Of a DNA stretch of 54,308 bases, positions 25,685 through 33,985 are shown piece by piece. The translations under genes were made by a program, and so were the position numbers. How positions within the stretch are numbered: the stretch's first letter is position 1; the number at the start of each line of letters is the position of its first letter. The notes under the pieces are model-generated. The model saw nothing but the letters and a program-made list of their open reading frames with translations. It had not been told where the DNA came from and made no database searches. Source of the DNA: Armatimonadota bacterium (GTDB lineage: Bacteria; Armatimonadota; Hebobacteria; CAIYQO01); NCBI GenBank assembly GCA_029553475.1, contig JAKPKV010000096.1:1-54308 (forward strand). Reading direction: 5' to 3'.

Positions 25685-26011
25685 CTATGGCAGGCGCAGA
25701 CCTTTGATGCGCTTCATCGTCAGCCCCTGGGGGAGACGCGCATGCTTCTCCACGCGGTACACGGCGATGGCGGCGGAGTCGGCGTGCCGGCAGGCGCGAT
25801 GGAGCAGAAACCATTCCATCAATACCTCAATAACGTCACGATGGTCCTGTTCAGCTTGGGCGAGGATTTCTTGCGCGAGCGGATTCTGAATGCCGTACTC
25901 CGCCGCCGCCGCCGCCAGGATGGCTTTCCGCAAGGTCTCAACCTTCGACGTTTGCGCGGCGATGCGTTCATGAAACGGCTTCTGTCGTTCATTTCTCTGC
26001 ACCGGTGCCAT
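25685..26011 (-). CDS. Small hypothetical protein, last gene of the salvage operon
   Basis: A 108-residue, mostly helical, charged protein with an alanine-rich segment (ILAAAAAEYGI, about 31-41) and a basic C-terminus. I do not recognise the family. AAGGAAGGAG lies about 9 nt before the ATG at 26011, which is preferred over an in-frame ATG at 26038. It begins 36 nt after the ABC permease gene on the same strand, so it may be cotranscribed, and its stop abuts the dcd remnant at 25683. No signal peptide or membrane helix is seen. Confidence 0.6.
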   Translation of the reverse strand: MAPVQRNERQKPFHERIAAQTSKVETLRKAILAAAAAEYGIQNPLAQEILAQAEQDHRDVIEVLMEWFLLHRACRHADSAAIAVYRVEKHARLPQGLTMKRIKGLRLP

Positions 26012-26047
26012 GACTTTTCGCTCCTTCCTTACCTTCATGGAGATCGT

Positions 26048-26782
26048 TCAGTCACGCGCCGTGCGGACCACCGCGATGGCCGCGAGCAGACTGAGCGTGC
26101 CGAATATACACAGGTACAGTGCCGCGCCGGGGGGCACCGGGGCGTGCAGCGCCGCCGCGCGGATCACGTGCGAGGCCGGGGTGAGGGGCAAGGCGTGGAT
26201 GAGCGCCTGCAGCCAGCCGGGGTAGACGTCCACCGGAAAAAACGTGCCGCACAGGAAGGCCATCGGGGTGATGATGAAACTGGTCAGCATCCCCTGATCG
26301 GCGTGCGATTTCGCCAGCATGGCGGCGCTGATGGCGAGAGAGGCGAAGACAAAGGTGGTGAGCAGGATGCCGCCCAGCAGCGCGGGGGTCACGGCGATGG
26401 GCACGCGAAAGGCCAGGCCGATGGCGAGCACGATGCACGCCGCCAGCAGGCCGCGCACCATGCCGCTCAGCACTTCGCCCGCCACATAGGCCCAGTCGGC
26501 CACCGGCGCGGTGCGCACCTCGTCGAAGGTCTTCCAGTAAAAACGCGCGGTATTGATCTCGACGGCGAGGGCAAAGCTGTTGATCATCGCGCTCATGGCG
26601 ATCAATCCCGGCAGCATGAAGGCGCTGTAGTCCGCGCCATCCACCGCGAAACGCTCGCGCCCCGCCCAGCCGAAGGCGATCACGTACAACAACGGCGATA
26701 TCGTAAACGAAAAGAACAGGCGCCAGAACTTGCGCTTAAGAATGATGAGCTCGCGCAGCACGACGGCCATGACCTGTTGCAT
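26048..26782 (-). CDS. ABC-2 type transporter permease
   Basis: A 244-residue membrane protein with about six hydrophobic segments, of the ABC-2 (DrrB/NodJ-like) permease type. It includes the characteristic C-terminal MAFLCGTFFPVDVYPGWLQ segment. Such permeases pair with a DrrA-like ATPase for export of drugs, polysaccharides or lipids. Its start at 26782 lies inside the 3' end of the ATPase gene (47 nt overlap), which makes them a pair. Its placement at the end of a B12-riboswitch operon raises the possibility of export of a corrinoid or metal, but nothing in the sequence shows the substrate. Confidence 0.85.
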   Translation of the reverse strand: MQQVMAVVLRELIILKRKFWRLFFSFTISPLLYVIAFGWAGRERFAVDGADYSAFMLPGLIAMSAMINSFALAVEINTARFYWKTFDEVRTAPVADWAYVAGEVLSGMVRGLLAACIVLAIGLAFRVPIAVTPALLGGILLTTFVFASLAISAAMLAKSHADQGMLTSFIITPMAFLCGTFFPVDVYPGWLQALIHALPLTPASHVIRAAALHAPVPPGAALYLCIFGTLSLLAAIAVVRTARD

Positions 26783-27644
26783 GGGGGGCGACTCCTTCCG
26801 TTGCCGCCGGATTGACGTGGCGGCCGGTGAGCTGGAGGAAGACATCTTCCAGATTCGCCTGGCGAATGGTGGCGCTGACCTGGACGGCGGCGACATGGGC
26901 GGCAGCCGCCTCGCGGGTGTCGAAAAAAGCCACCTGGGTGCCGGCCGGATACATGCAGTCCACGGCAATCGCGCCGACGCCCTCGATCAGCGCGCGCGGG
27001 CTGCCGTCTGCGATGAGCCGGCCCCGATCAATCACCGCCACGTGATCGGCCAGCATCTCGACTTCCTCGATGTAGTGCGTGGTCAGCACCACCGTGCTGC
27101 CGGCATCGCGCAGGCGGCGGATCAAATCCCAGACCTTGCGGCGCGCGAAGGCATCCAGGCCGACGGTGGGCTCGTCGAGCAGGATCACCCGCGGCGCGTG
27201 CATCAGGGCGCGCGCGATGGAGAGGCGGCGCTTCATGCCGCCGGAGTAGGTGGAGACGCCGCGATGCGCGGCGTCCTCCAATTCGACGAAGGCCAGCAAT
27301 TCGGCCGAGCGCGCCCGAATCGCCACGCGGGACATGCCGTAGAGCATGCCGTGCACCAGCAGGCTCTCGCGCGCGGTGAGCTCCGGGTCGAAATTCAACG
27401 TCTGCTGCACCACGCCGAGCTGCCGTTTGACCTGCAGCGGGTGCTTCACCACGTCGAATCCCGCCACGGATGCCGTCCCGGCCGTCGGGCTGGTCAACGT
27501 GGACAGGATGCGCAGGGTGGTGGTCTTCCCCGCGCCGTTCGGCCCGAGCAGGCCATGGATCCGCCCCGCCGGCAGCGCCAGGCATAATCCATCCACGGCG
27601 GTCACCTCGCCATAGCGTTTCACGAGCTGCTCGATCGCGATCAT
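26736..27644 (-). CDS. ABC transporter ATP-binding protein, DrrA-like
   Basis: A 302-residue ABC ATPase. Walker A is GPNGAGKTT (about 33-41), the signature is YSGGMKRR (about 134-141), Walker B is VILLDEPTVGLD, and the switch histidine is in TTHY. The C-terminal region (about 225-302) matches the extension seen in DrrA-type exporters, ending in an Ala/His-rich tail. It overlaps the AIR-synthase-like gene by 4 nt and the permease gene by 47 nt. Substrate unknown. Confidence 0.9.
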   Translation of the reverse strand: MIAIEQLVKRYGEVTAVDGLCLALPAGRIHGLLGPNGAGKTTTLRILSTLTSPTAGTASVAGFDVVKHPLQVKRQLGVVQQTLNFDPELTARESLLVHGMLYGMSRVAIRARSAELLAFVELEDAAHRGVSTYSGGMKRRLSIARALMHAPRVILLDEPTVGLDAFARRKVWDLIRRLRDAGSTVVLTTHYIEEVEMLADHVAVIDRGRLIADGSPRALIEGVGAIAVDCMYPAGTQVAFFDTREAAAAHVAAVQVSATIRQANLEDVFLQLTGRHVNPAATEGVAPHATGHGRRAARAHHS

Positions 27645-28378
27645 GGCGCCCCCTCGCTGACCGTGCCCAGCCGCATCACCGGCATGTCGTCAAGCGTGAA
27701 CGCTTCGCCCGACGTGACGACCGCGCAGGTCGCCGGCCCGGCGCTTGCCGTCAGAAGCGCCGGGGCGATTGCCGCGGCAAGCTGTACGGGGAGGCCGATT
27801 TCGCGTTCCAGCACCCGCAGCTCCCACCCGATGCCCCGTGAGCCGCACGGCAGCAGATCGCCGGCCATCGGCAGCGCGCGAATGTCGCGCGTGCGCGCTG
27901 GCGTCAGCAGCTCGTCGAGATGTGCGATCACCTCCGGCCCGACATACGGCAGCCCGGCCAGGTAGACGCCGTCACCCGGCCGCGCCCGTCGCCAGGCCGG
28001 CGCCGCGCACGCGCCGAGCAGCGTGATGCCCAGGGCGGTCATGCTGGTGGGCATATTGTCTTCGCTGCTGCCGCCCAGCGGGAGATCGGCCAACCCCGCC
28101 TCGGCTAACTCCGCGCGAATGCCGGCCAGCAGGCGCATACCGGTCGGTTCGTGTTCATTACACGTCAGGGCGGTCAGCGCGACCGGGGTTGCGCCGACCG
28201 CCAGCGTCTCGATCAGGCAGACGCGCGCCGTCAGGCGGCCGCCCAGCTCCGGCGGCGCGCACAGATGATCCGCGGGCTTCTCGCCGATCGCGCCCAGGGT
28301 GTCGGCGGCGATGGTCAGATACCGGCGGCCCTGTCGAAAGACCGCGATGTCGCGATGCGTGGTTATCGGGGTGAGCAT
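27641..28378 (-). CDS. AIR-synthase/PurM-like protein, candidate alpha-ribazole kinase (CblS-like)
   Basis: A 245-residue single-chain protein of the PurM/SelD/ThiL/HypE (AIR synthase) superfamily: an N-terminal half with RRYLTIAADTLGAIGEKP, the glycine-rich GGSSEDNMPTSMTALGITLLG, and a C-terminal ATP-binding half (RPGDGVYLAGLPYVG). In Firmicutes, alpha-ribazole kinase CblS belongs to this superfamily and salvages the lower ligand of cobalamin. CobU, CobS and CobT are not seen here, and the operon is B12-regulated, so a CblS-like role is an attractive but unproven inference. It overlaps the TIM-barrel gene by 16 nt and the ABC ATPase gene by 4 nt. Confidence 0.6.
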   Translation of the reverse strand: MLTPITTHRDIAVFRQGRRYLTIAADTLGAIGEKPADHLCAPPELGGRLTARVCLIETLAVGATPVALTALTCNEHEPTGMRLLAGIRAELAEAGLADLPLGGSSEDNMPTSMTALGITLLGACAAPAWRRARPGDGVYLAGLPYVGPEVIAHLDELLTPARTRDIRALPMAGDLLPCGSRGIGWELRVLEREIGLPVQLAAAIAPALLTASAGPATCAVVTSGEAFTLDDMPVMRLGTVSEGAP

Positions 28379-29382
28379 GGCGCCTCCTCCCGCTTGTCGC
28401 CATGCACGCTGGCCATCGCGAAACGTTGCCGGCGGATCTTCTCCAGCCATTCCTCGCGCGAGGCGTAGGTGAATTCATAGGTGACATAGGCCGGGGCGAT
28501 GACCTCAAACAGGCCGGCGATCGCCGGGTCGGTGAAGGCGTCATGCTGGTCAATCTGCCGTACATGGTCAATCGCCTGGTGGAAACGATCCCAGAAGGAC
28601 CCCGGCGCGGGCGCCGGCGGCCGCGCCGCGCGGGTGCGGGTCACATAGTCGGCGGAGAGGCTCCGCGTCAGATGCACGCCGCGAATCGCCCGGCGCATCT
28701 CCCCCCACGAGCGCGCGGTCGCGAGCAGGAAGCGAATCCCGTCCGCTTCCGCGGCGATGTGCTGATTCGTATTGAGCACATGCCCGGTATCGAGCATGAT
28801 GCCGGTACGGGGGTACGCCACGCGTTCCAGCGCATAGGCGATCTCTTCCGCCTCCAGCGCGCGAAAACTGCCCGGCCACCAGAGGTTTTCCAGCAGCAAT
28901 TCGCCGGTATACGGCGTGTCGGCGAATACCGCCCCCAGCAGCTCGGCGCAGAGATCAATGGTGTCGCGCCAACTCCAGGGAAAGCGCCAATCGTATATAT
29001 GCTCGAATTCGCTTTGCGCCAGGTGAAACACCACGTAGGCGCAGCCGAGCTGCTGGGCGAGCGCCAATTGCGCGCGGTACTCGGCAATCAGCGCCTCGCG
29101 CGTGAGACCGCCGTAGAAATGCGCCACCGTCTCCTCATCGTCGAAAATCTCCAGCAGGCGACGCCGGTCGCCCTGCCAGAACGGCGTGAGGATCGGGTAA
29201 AAGCGCAGGTGCAAACCGCGCATCAGGCCCGACGGGACGCGTTCCCAGGGATGATGGCCGACGGGATACAACTCATACCCATCAAAACCCTCATCGGCCG
29301 AGAGCTGTTGCGCATGCGCCCAATCATCGCCGATGATCGCCAAATCGCCCGGGTGCGTGCTGATATTCAAGGTGAATTGCAT
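28363..29382 (-). CDS. Xylose-isomerase-like TIM-barrel protein of the cobamide operon
   Basis: A 339-residue TIM-barrel protein of the sugar phosphate isomerase/AP endonuclease 2 type. Possible metal ligands are the glutamate in LLLENLWW (about 172), the aspartate and histidine in IMLDTGHVLNTNQ (about 200-212) and the histidine in RGVHLTRS (about 242). The usual final glutamate appears in VTYEFTY. No family with a known reaction is recognised. It sits between cobO and the AIR-synthase-like gene with overlaps at both ends (1 and 16 nt), so it should act in corrinoid metabolism, perhaps on a ribose or ribazole moiety. Confidence 0.7.
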   Translation of the reverse strand: MQFTLNISTHPGDLAIIGDDWAHAQQLSADEGFDGYELYPVGHHPWERVPSGLMRGLHLRFYPILTPFWQGDRRRLLEIFDDEETVAHFYGGLTREALIAEYRAQLALAQQLGCAYVVFHLAQSEFEHIYDWRFPWSWRDTIDLCAELLGAVFADTPYTGELLLENLWWPGSFRALEAEEIAYALERVAYPRTGIMLDTGHVLNTNQHIAAEADGIRFLLATARSWGEMRRAIRGVHLTRSLSADYVTRTRAARPPAPAPGSFWDRFHQAIDHVRQIDQHDAFTDPAIAGLFEVIAPAYVTYEFTYASREEWLEKIRRQRFAMASVHGDKREEAPCSPR

Positions 29383-29906
29383 TAAAACTCGATCCCTTTC
29401 TGCGCCTTGATCCCCGCTTTGAGGGGATGCTTCACCGCGCGCATCTCCGTCACCAGGTCGGCGAGCTCGATCAACGCCGGCGGGGCGTCGCGCCCGGTGA
29501 TCAACACGTGCAGCGCCTCCGGTTTATGGCGCAGCACCGCGAGCACCTCTTCCTCATCCACCATGCCGTATTTCAGGGCATAGGTGAATTCGTCGAGGAT
29601 AATCAGGTGATGTTTGCCGGCGGCAATGCGCGATCTCGCCAACTCCCAGCCTTCACGCGCCGCCTGCCGGTCGGACGCCGGGTCTTTCGACTTCCAGATG
29701 AAGCCCTTGCCGGCGACGTGGAATTCCAGCAGGTCGCCAAAACGCTCCGCCGCCGTCAATTCGCCATACTTCCAGGTGCCTTTGATGAACTGGATGATGC
29801 ACACCGGCAACCGGTGTCCCAGCGCGCGGAAGGCGAGTCCCAACGCGGCGGTGGTTTTCCCTTTGCCGTGGCCGGTATGCACCATGAGTAAGCCTTTAGT
29901 CGCCAT
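29382..29906 (-). CDS. cobO: Corrinoid adenosyltransferase, CobO/BtuR type
   Basis: A 174-residue P-loop ATP:co(I)rrinoid adenosyltransferase adding the 5'-deoxyadenosyl upper ligand. The P-loop GHGKGKTT (12-19) and the family motifs IQFIKGTWKYGE, HLIILDEFTYALKYG and LITGRDAPPALIELADLVTEM are intact. It serves both de novo synthesis and salvage; being in the salvage operon, it must supply the de novo pathway encoded at 8.6-20.5 kb. It overlaps cbiZ by 11 nt and the TIM-barrel gene by one base. Confidence 0.96.
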   Translation of the reverse strand: MATKGLLMVHTGHGKGKTTAALGLAFRALGHRLPVCIIQFIKGTWKYGELTAAERFGDLLEFHVAGKGFIWKSKDPASDRQAAREGWELARSRIAAGKHHLIILDEFTYALKYGMVDEEEVLAVLRHKPEALHVLITGRDAPPALIELADLVTEMRAVKHPLKAGIKAQKGIEF

Positions 29907-31074
29907 GCGCCGCCTCCTCGATGACCGGTTCCGGCCATTTGTCCTGGAACCCCAGCGCCAGCGCCCGCCCCACCAGGCGCAGGAGGTCCTCGTGCGTCGC
30001 GGCATAGCCCGCCAGCGCCAGCGCGTCGCGGTAGGCGGGGATGCGCGCGTAATTTCCGGAGACCGCGGCGGCGATCTGCGCCCCGTAGGCCGCCCACAGC
30101 TCGGGCACGCATCCGCCGGGCAGGATGCCCCAGGCCACTTTGTCGCGGATATGCGCCAGCGCGGCGACGGCGGCGACCACCAGCGGATCGCGCTCGATGC
30201 CGGTGAAGTTTCGCTCCACCAGCCGCGCCTCATCCGCGGGGAGATGGGCGGCGATCAGTTCGGTCAGTCGTTCGCGCGTGGCGCCGAAACGTTCCAGATG
30301 GCGCACGACCGAGCGCTGGCCTTCCGGGGTCAACGCGTTTTGCAGCTTCAGCGTCTCCAGGATGGCGTCGTGCACCGTCTTCCCGATGAGCTCCCCGAGC
30401 ACGCAATGCTTGCCCGCGCCGGCCAGGATGGCCCCGGTGTGCAGGCGGGCGGCGACGCCGATCTGATCGGTGCCGGTGCCGGTGGCCAGCCCATCGGAAT
30501 AGCGCGAATGGACCGCCAACTCCTGCAACGCCGCCGACTTCGCCTCCGTCGCCGTCATCACCGACCGCACCATGGCGCCGGGGGTGAGTTCATGGTTGAT
30601 GAAGAGCAGGGTATTGATGGTGCCGTGCGGCGCCAGCGCCTCGCCCGCGACCTGCTCATAGCTGCCGTTCCACTCATAGACCGACGCGGGGTCGCCGGCG
30701 CGCCCGGCGTTGGTCTCCACGCCGCCGGTGCAGACCGCCACCACCGTGAGATCGCGGAAACGCGCCTCCCTGATAGCGGCGTAGCGCATATTGGCGGCAG
30801 TGCCCAGCGTCGCGCAGCGCTCGTCCGGCAAGCCGTAGGGTTGACAGATCACGCGCCGATAGGCCCGCGGGTCGCGCGTGACCAAGCGATGCAGCGCCCG
30901 CTGATGCCCGCGCGGCTCGCAGGATTGATGATTATATACGTATTCGAGATCGTCGTGCAGCCCGCCCGCCGCCGAGCAGGTGGAGATCACCCGGTGCGGG
31001 GCCAGAAAACGCGCGTAGATGATCTTCTCCTCGCGGTGCAGCTCCACACCGTCGTAGTAGGTGCCTAAATGCAT
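29896..31074 (-). CDS. cbiZ: Adenosylcobinamide amidohydrolase with C-terminal extension
   Basis: A 392-residue protein. Residues 1-250 are a CbiZ domain (RVISTCSAAGG at 28-38, VYNHQSCEP, AVCTGGVETNAGRAGDP at 113-129, NTLLFINHELTPGAMVRSVM with TATEAKSAALQEL at 154-186, and GTGTDQIGVAA at 199-209). CbiZ removes the aminopropanol tail from cobinamide or pseudocobalamin to give cobyric acid, which can be rebuilt with another lower ligand. Residues 250-392 form an extra helical region (FTGIERDPLVVAAVAALAHI, GILPGGCVPELW) also seen in longer family members. The ATG at 31074 has an AGGAGAA site; the gene follows chlI by 11 nt. Confidence 0.88.
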   Translation of the reverse strand: MHLGTYYDGVELHREEKIIYARFLAPHRVISTCSAAGGLHDDLEYVYNHQSCEPRGHQRALHRLVTRDPRAYRRVICQPYGLPDERCATLGTAANMRYAAIREARFRDLTVVAVCTGGVETNAGRAGDPASVYEWNGSYEQVAGEALAPHGTINTLLFINHELTPGAMVRSVMTATEAKSAALQELAVHSRYSDGLATGTGTDQIGVAARLHTGAILAGAGKHCVLGELIGKTVHDAILETLKLQNALTPEGQRSVVRHLERFGATRERLTELIAAHLPADEARLVERNFTGIERDPLVVAAVAALAHIRDKVAWGILPGGCVPELWAAYGAQIAAAVSGNYARIPAYRDALALAGYAATHEDLLRLVGRALALGFQDKWPEPVIEEAAHGD

Positions 31075-31085
31075 CAGTTCTCCTC

Positions 31086-32099
31086 TCATGCCGCCGTGGG
31101 GCGCGGCCCGCGCACCTCCCGCGCGATGTCCTGCAATGGCTGCCGTCGCACGCGGTGCGGCAGCGCGAATTGCGCGGCCTCCTCGATGTCCTCCCGGCTC
31201 ACCTCGGCGCGCCCGTGATAGGCCGCCAGCGTTTTCGCGGTCTTCAGCATGATGATGTCGCCGCGATGCCCATCTACCCCCACTTCGATGCAGCAGGCGG
31301 CGATGTCGAAGAGCCATTCGCGCGCCACCGTCACCGCGGGGTAGCGGGCGATGGCCGCGGTGATCGCCGCGGCGAGCTGCCGCGAGGGCTCCGCCCAGCG
31401 GGAGAGGAACGCCGCGGGGTCCGCTTCGAAGGCCGCGCGCCGCTCCATGATCTCCACGCGTTCCGCCGCGTCGCGCGAGCCTTCCACGGTGACGCACAGG
31501 CCGAAACGGTCGAGCAATTGCGGGCGCAGCTCACCTTCCTCCGGGTTCATGGTGCCGACCAGCGAAAAGCGCGCGGGGTGTGAGAAGGAAATGCCTTCGC
31601 GCTCCACGGTGTTCACGCCCATCGCCGCCGAATCGAGCAGCACGTCCACCACGTGGTCGTCGAGCAGGTTCACTTCGTCCACGTAGAGGATGCCGCGATG
31701 CGCGGCGGCGAGCAGCCCCGGCTCGAAATGCTTCACCCCCTCCCGCAGGGCCTTCTCCAGATCGAGCGTGCCGACCACGCGGTCCTCGGTGGCCCCCACC
31801 GGGAGTTCGACGACGGCGATTTTTCGCGCGGCGGTGTCCGTCTCCCGGCACTGCGGCCGCGCACAGTCGCGGCACACGGCGCCGCGCTCGACGGGCGCGA
31901 GGTGGAACGGGCAGTCGCGCACCACCTCCACCTGGGGCAGGATATCCGCCAGCGCGCGCACGGCGGTGGATTTGGCGGTGCCTTTCTCGCCCCGGATCAA
32001 CATGCCGGAGATGGCGGGATTGATGACGGTGAGAATCAGCCCCAGTTTCATCCGCTCCTGGCCGACGATGGCGGCAAACGGATAGATGTTGTTCTGCAT
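31086..32099 (-). CDS. Magnesium/cobalt-chelatase AAA+ subunit, ChlI/BchI-type
   Basis: A 337-residue AAA+ ATPase of the MgCl/CobS-like chelatase family. Walker A GEKGTAKST is at 37-45, Walker B in ILYVDEVNLLDD, and the sensor region in GTMNPEEGELRPQLLDRFGL. A cysteine-containing insert (CPFHL, then CRDCARPQC) sits at about residues 62-85, as in other non-photosynthetic ChlI proteins. It would form a hexamer powering metal insertion by the CobN-type subunit encoded two genes upstream. It overlaps chlD by one base. Confidence 0.92.
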   Translation of the reverse strand: MQNNIYPFAAIVGQERMKLGLILTVINPAISGMLIRGEKGTAKSTAVRALADILPQVEVVRDCPFHLAPVERGAVCRDCARPQCRETDTAARKIAVVELPVGATEDRVVGTLDLEKALREGVKHFEPGLLAAAHRGILYVDEVNLLDDHVVDVLLDSAAMGVNTVEREGISFSHPARFSLVGTMNPEEGELRPQLLDRFGLCVTVEGSRDAAERVEIMERRAAFEADPAAFLSRWAEPSRQLAAAITAAIARYPAVTVAREWLFDIAACCIEVGVDGHRGDIIMLKTAKTLAAYHGRAEVSREDIEEAAQFALPHRVRRQPLQDIAREVRGPRPTAA

Positions 32100-33985
32100 C
32101 AGCCTTGTCCCTTCGCGACCTGCACCAGGTCAGTGGCCCGCAGGTCTTCCACATGAAAATAGTCGGCGCCCAGCGCGAGGGCGATACGGTGCGCGAGCCG
32201 GAGGCGAACGCCCTGCGGCTCCTCGGTATCCACGACCACCCAGCGGACGCGCGCATCCTGTCCGAGACGCTCGGCCAGGCGGCAGGCATCCTCCACGCCG
32301 TTGCCCCCATCCAGGCCGACGTTGGCCTTTCCATCGCTCACCAGTATCACCAGCGGGCGCACGGTGGGGTCGCGACGCAATGCCGGCGAGAGCGTCTCAT
32401 ACGCTTTGGCCAACCCGGCCGCCAACGGCGTGCGCCCGCCGACGGGCAATGCGCGCAACAGCGTGCCCGCCATGTCAATGGAGGCGGTGGGCGGCAGCGC
32501 CAGCGCCGCCTCACGACGGCGGAAGGTGATCATGGCGACGGTATCGCGCTTCTGATACGCGTCGAGCAGCAGCGACATCACCGCCCCCTTGGCGGCGACC
32601 ATGCGCCCCCGCGCGCCCATGGAGCCGCTGGCGTCCACCACGAACAGGATGAAGCTGCCGATGCGCTTCTCGCGGACTTTTTCCCGCCAATCTTCGCGGT
32701 GAATCACCACGGCGACGCGTGAGTCCGCCCGGCGGCGGCATTGATGGGGCGCGGCGGCGCGCAGGGTGGCATCCAATGCCAGGTCGCGGCACTCGGCGCA
32801 CGATTGGCTGCGCACATATCGCCCCTGCTTCTCGCTGGTGCGGGTGCGCCCCCGGCGACCCGAGCCGCGCCGCCGCAGCCGGTCCTCCACCGGCGCGATC
32901 CGCTTCACGCGAAAGGTCTCCCCGATGGCGTGCAGGCTGTCGCCGGCCTCATCACCGGGCGGCGGGGGCGGCGCCGTGCCCGCGCCGTCCTGATCCGGCA
33001 TCGGCGCGGGAGGCGGATCGCGCGGCGGCGATTGGTCCGGCGGCCGCGCCGATGGCTCTTCCGCGTTGTCGTCGCGCGGCGGGGGCGGCGGGGGCGGGAG
33101 GGCCTCGCGCTGCCGATGGAGCAGCGCCATCTCCGCCACGGCCAGCACGTCATCCACCGTCGCCGCCGCGCGCCCCTGCCAGGCGGCGTGCGCGATGGCC
33201 GCGCGGGCGATGACGAGGTCGGCGCGATGGCCGGCGACATGCCGGCTCATAGTCAATTCGCCGATGTAGCCGCGCAGCGTGGTTGACAGCCGCAATCCCC
33301 GGCAGGCTGCGCGCGCACGCGCTATCCGCGCCGCGACGGCCGCGTCTTCCTCCGCACATGCGCGCGCGAAGGCGCCCGGATCGCGCTCATACGCCTCGCG
33401 TCGCTCGATCAGCGTCACGCGCACCTCCGGGTCGCGTTCCGACGCCACTTCCACGCAGAGGCCAAAGCGGTCCAGCAGTTGCGGGCGCAGCGCGCCTTCC
33501 TCCGGGTTCATGGTGCCGATGAGCGCGAAACGGCAGTCATGCTGAACGGACAAGCCCTCCCGTTCCACGATATTCACGCCGAATTCCGCCGCGTCGAGGA
33601 TGAGATCAACCAGGTGATCGTCGAGCAGATTCACCTCGTCAATATACAACACGCCGCCGTGCGCCCGCGCCAGCACGCCGGGCTGGAAAGCCCGCTCCCC
33701 GGTGCGCAGCGTGGCGCTGAAGTCCAGCCCGCCCGCCACCATCTCCTCGGTGGCGTTGAGCGGCAGGGTCACCAGGCGCGCCTCCGCATCCACTGCAGCG
33801 AGCAGCCCCGCCAGCGCGCGCGCCGCCGTGGATTTCGCCGTGCCCTTTTCGCCGCGGATGAGGGCGCCGCCGATGCCGGGATCAATCGCCACGAGCAGCA
33901 GCGCCAGCTTCATCCGCTCCTGCCCGATGATGGCGCTGAAGGGGAAAAAGGGACGCGGGCCGGCAGAAGATGCGGGGGCGATCAT
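32099..33985 (-). CDS. Chelatase subunit D: AAA+ and von Willebrand A domains
   Basis: A 628-residue ChlD/BchD-type protein. The N-terminal AAA+ domain retains Walker A (GEKGTAKST, about 45-53) and Walker B (VLYIDEVNLLDD), unlike many ChlD proteins in which ATP sites are degenerate. A proline- and acid-rich linker covers about 300-370. The C-terminal integrin I-like domain begins with an intact MIDAS motif DASGSMG at 451. With the ChlI-type protein it forms the ATPase part of a chelatase whose porphyrin-binding partner is the CobN-type subunit. It overlaps cobN by 4 nt. Confidence 0.92.
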   Translation of the reverse strand: MIAPASSAGPRPFFPFSAIIGQERMKLALLLVAIDPGIGGALIRGEKGTAKSTAARALAGLLAAVDAEARLVTLPLNATEEMVAGGLDFSATLRTGERAFQPGVLARAHGGVLYIDEVNLLDDHLVDLILDAAEFGVNIVEREGLSVQHDCRFALIGTMNPEEGALRPQLLDRFGLCVEVASERDPEVRVTLIERREAYERDPGAFARACAEEDAAVAARIARARAACRGLRLSTTLRGYIGELTMSRHVAGHRADLVIARAAIAHAAWQGRAAATVDDVLAVAEMALLHRQREALPPPPPPPRDDNAEEPSARPPDQSPPRDPPPAPMPDQDGAGTAPPPPPGDEAGDSLHAIGETFRVKRIAPVEDRLRRRGSGRRGRTRTSEKQGRYVRSQSCAECRDLALDATLRAAAPHQCRRRADSRVAVVIHREDWREKVREKRIGSFILFVVDASGSMGARGRMVAAKGAVMSLLLDAYQKRDTVAMITFRRREAALALPPTASIDMAGTLLRALPVGGRTPLAAGLAKAYETLSPALRRDPTVRPLVILVSDGKANVGLDGGNGVEDACRLAERLGQDARVRWVVVDTEEPQGVRLRLAHRIALALGADYFHVEDLRATDLVQVAKGQG

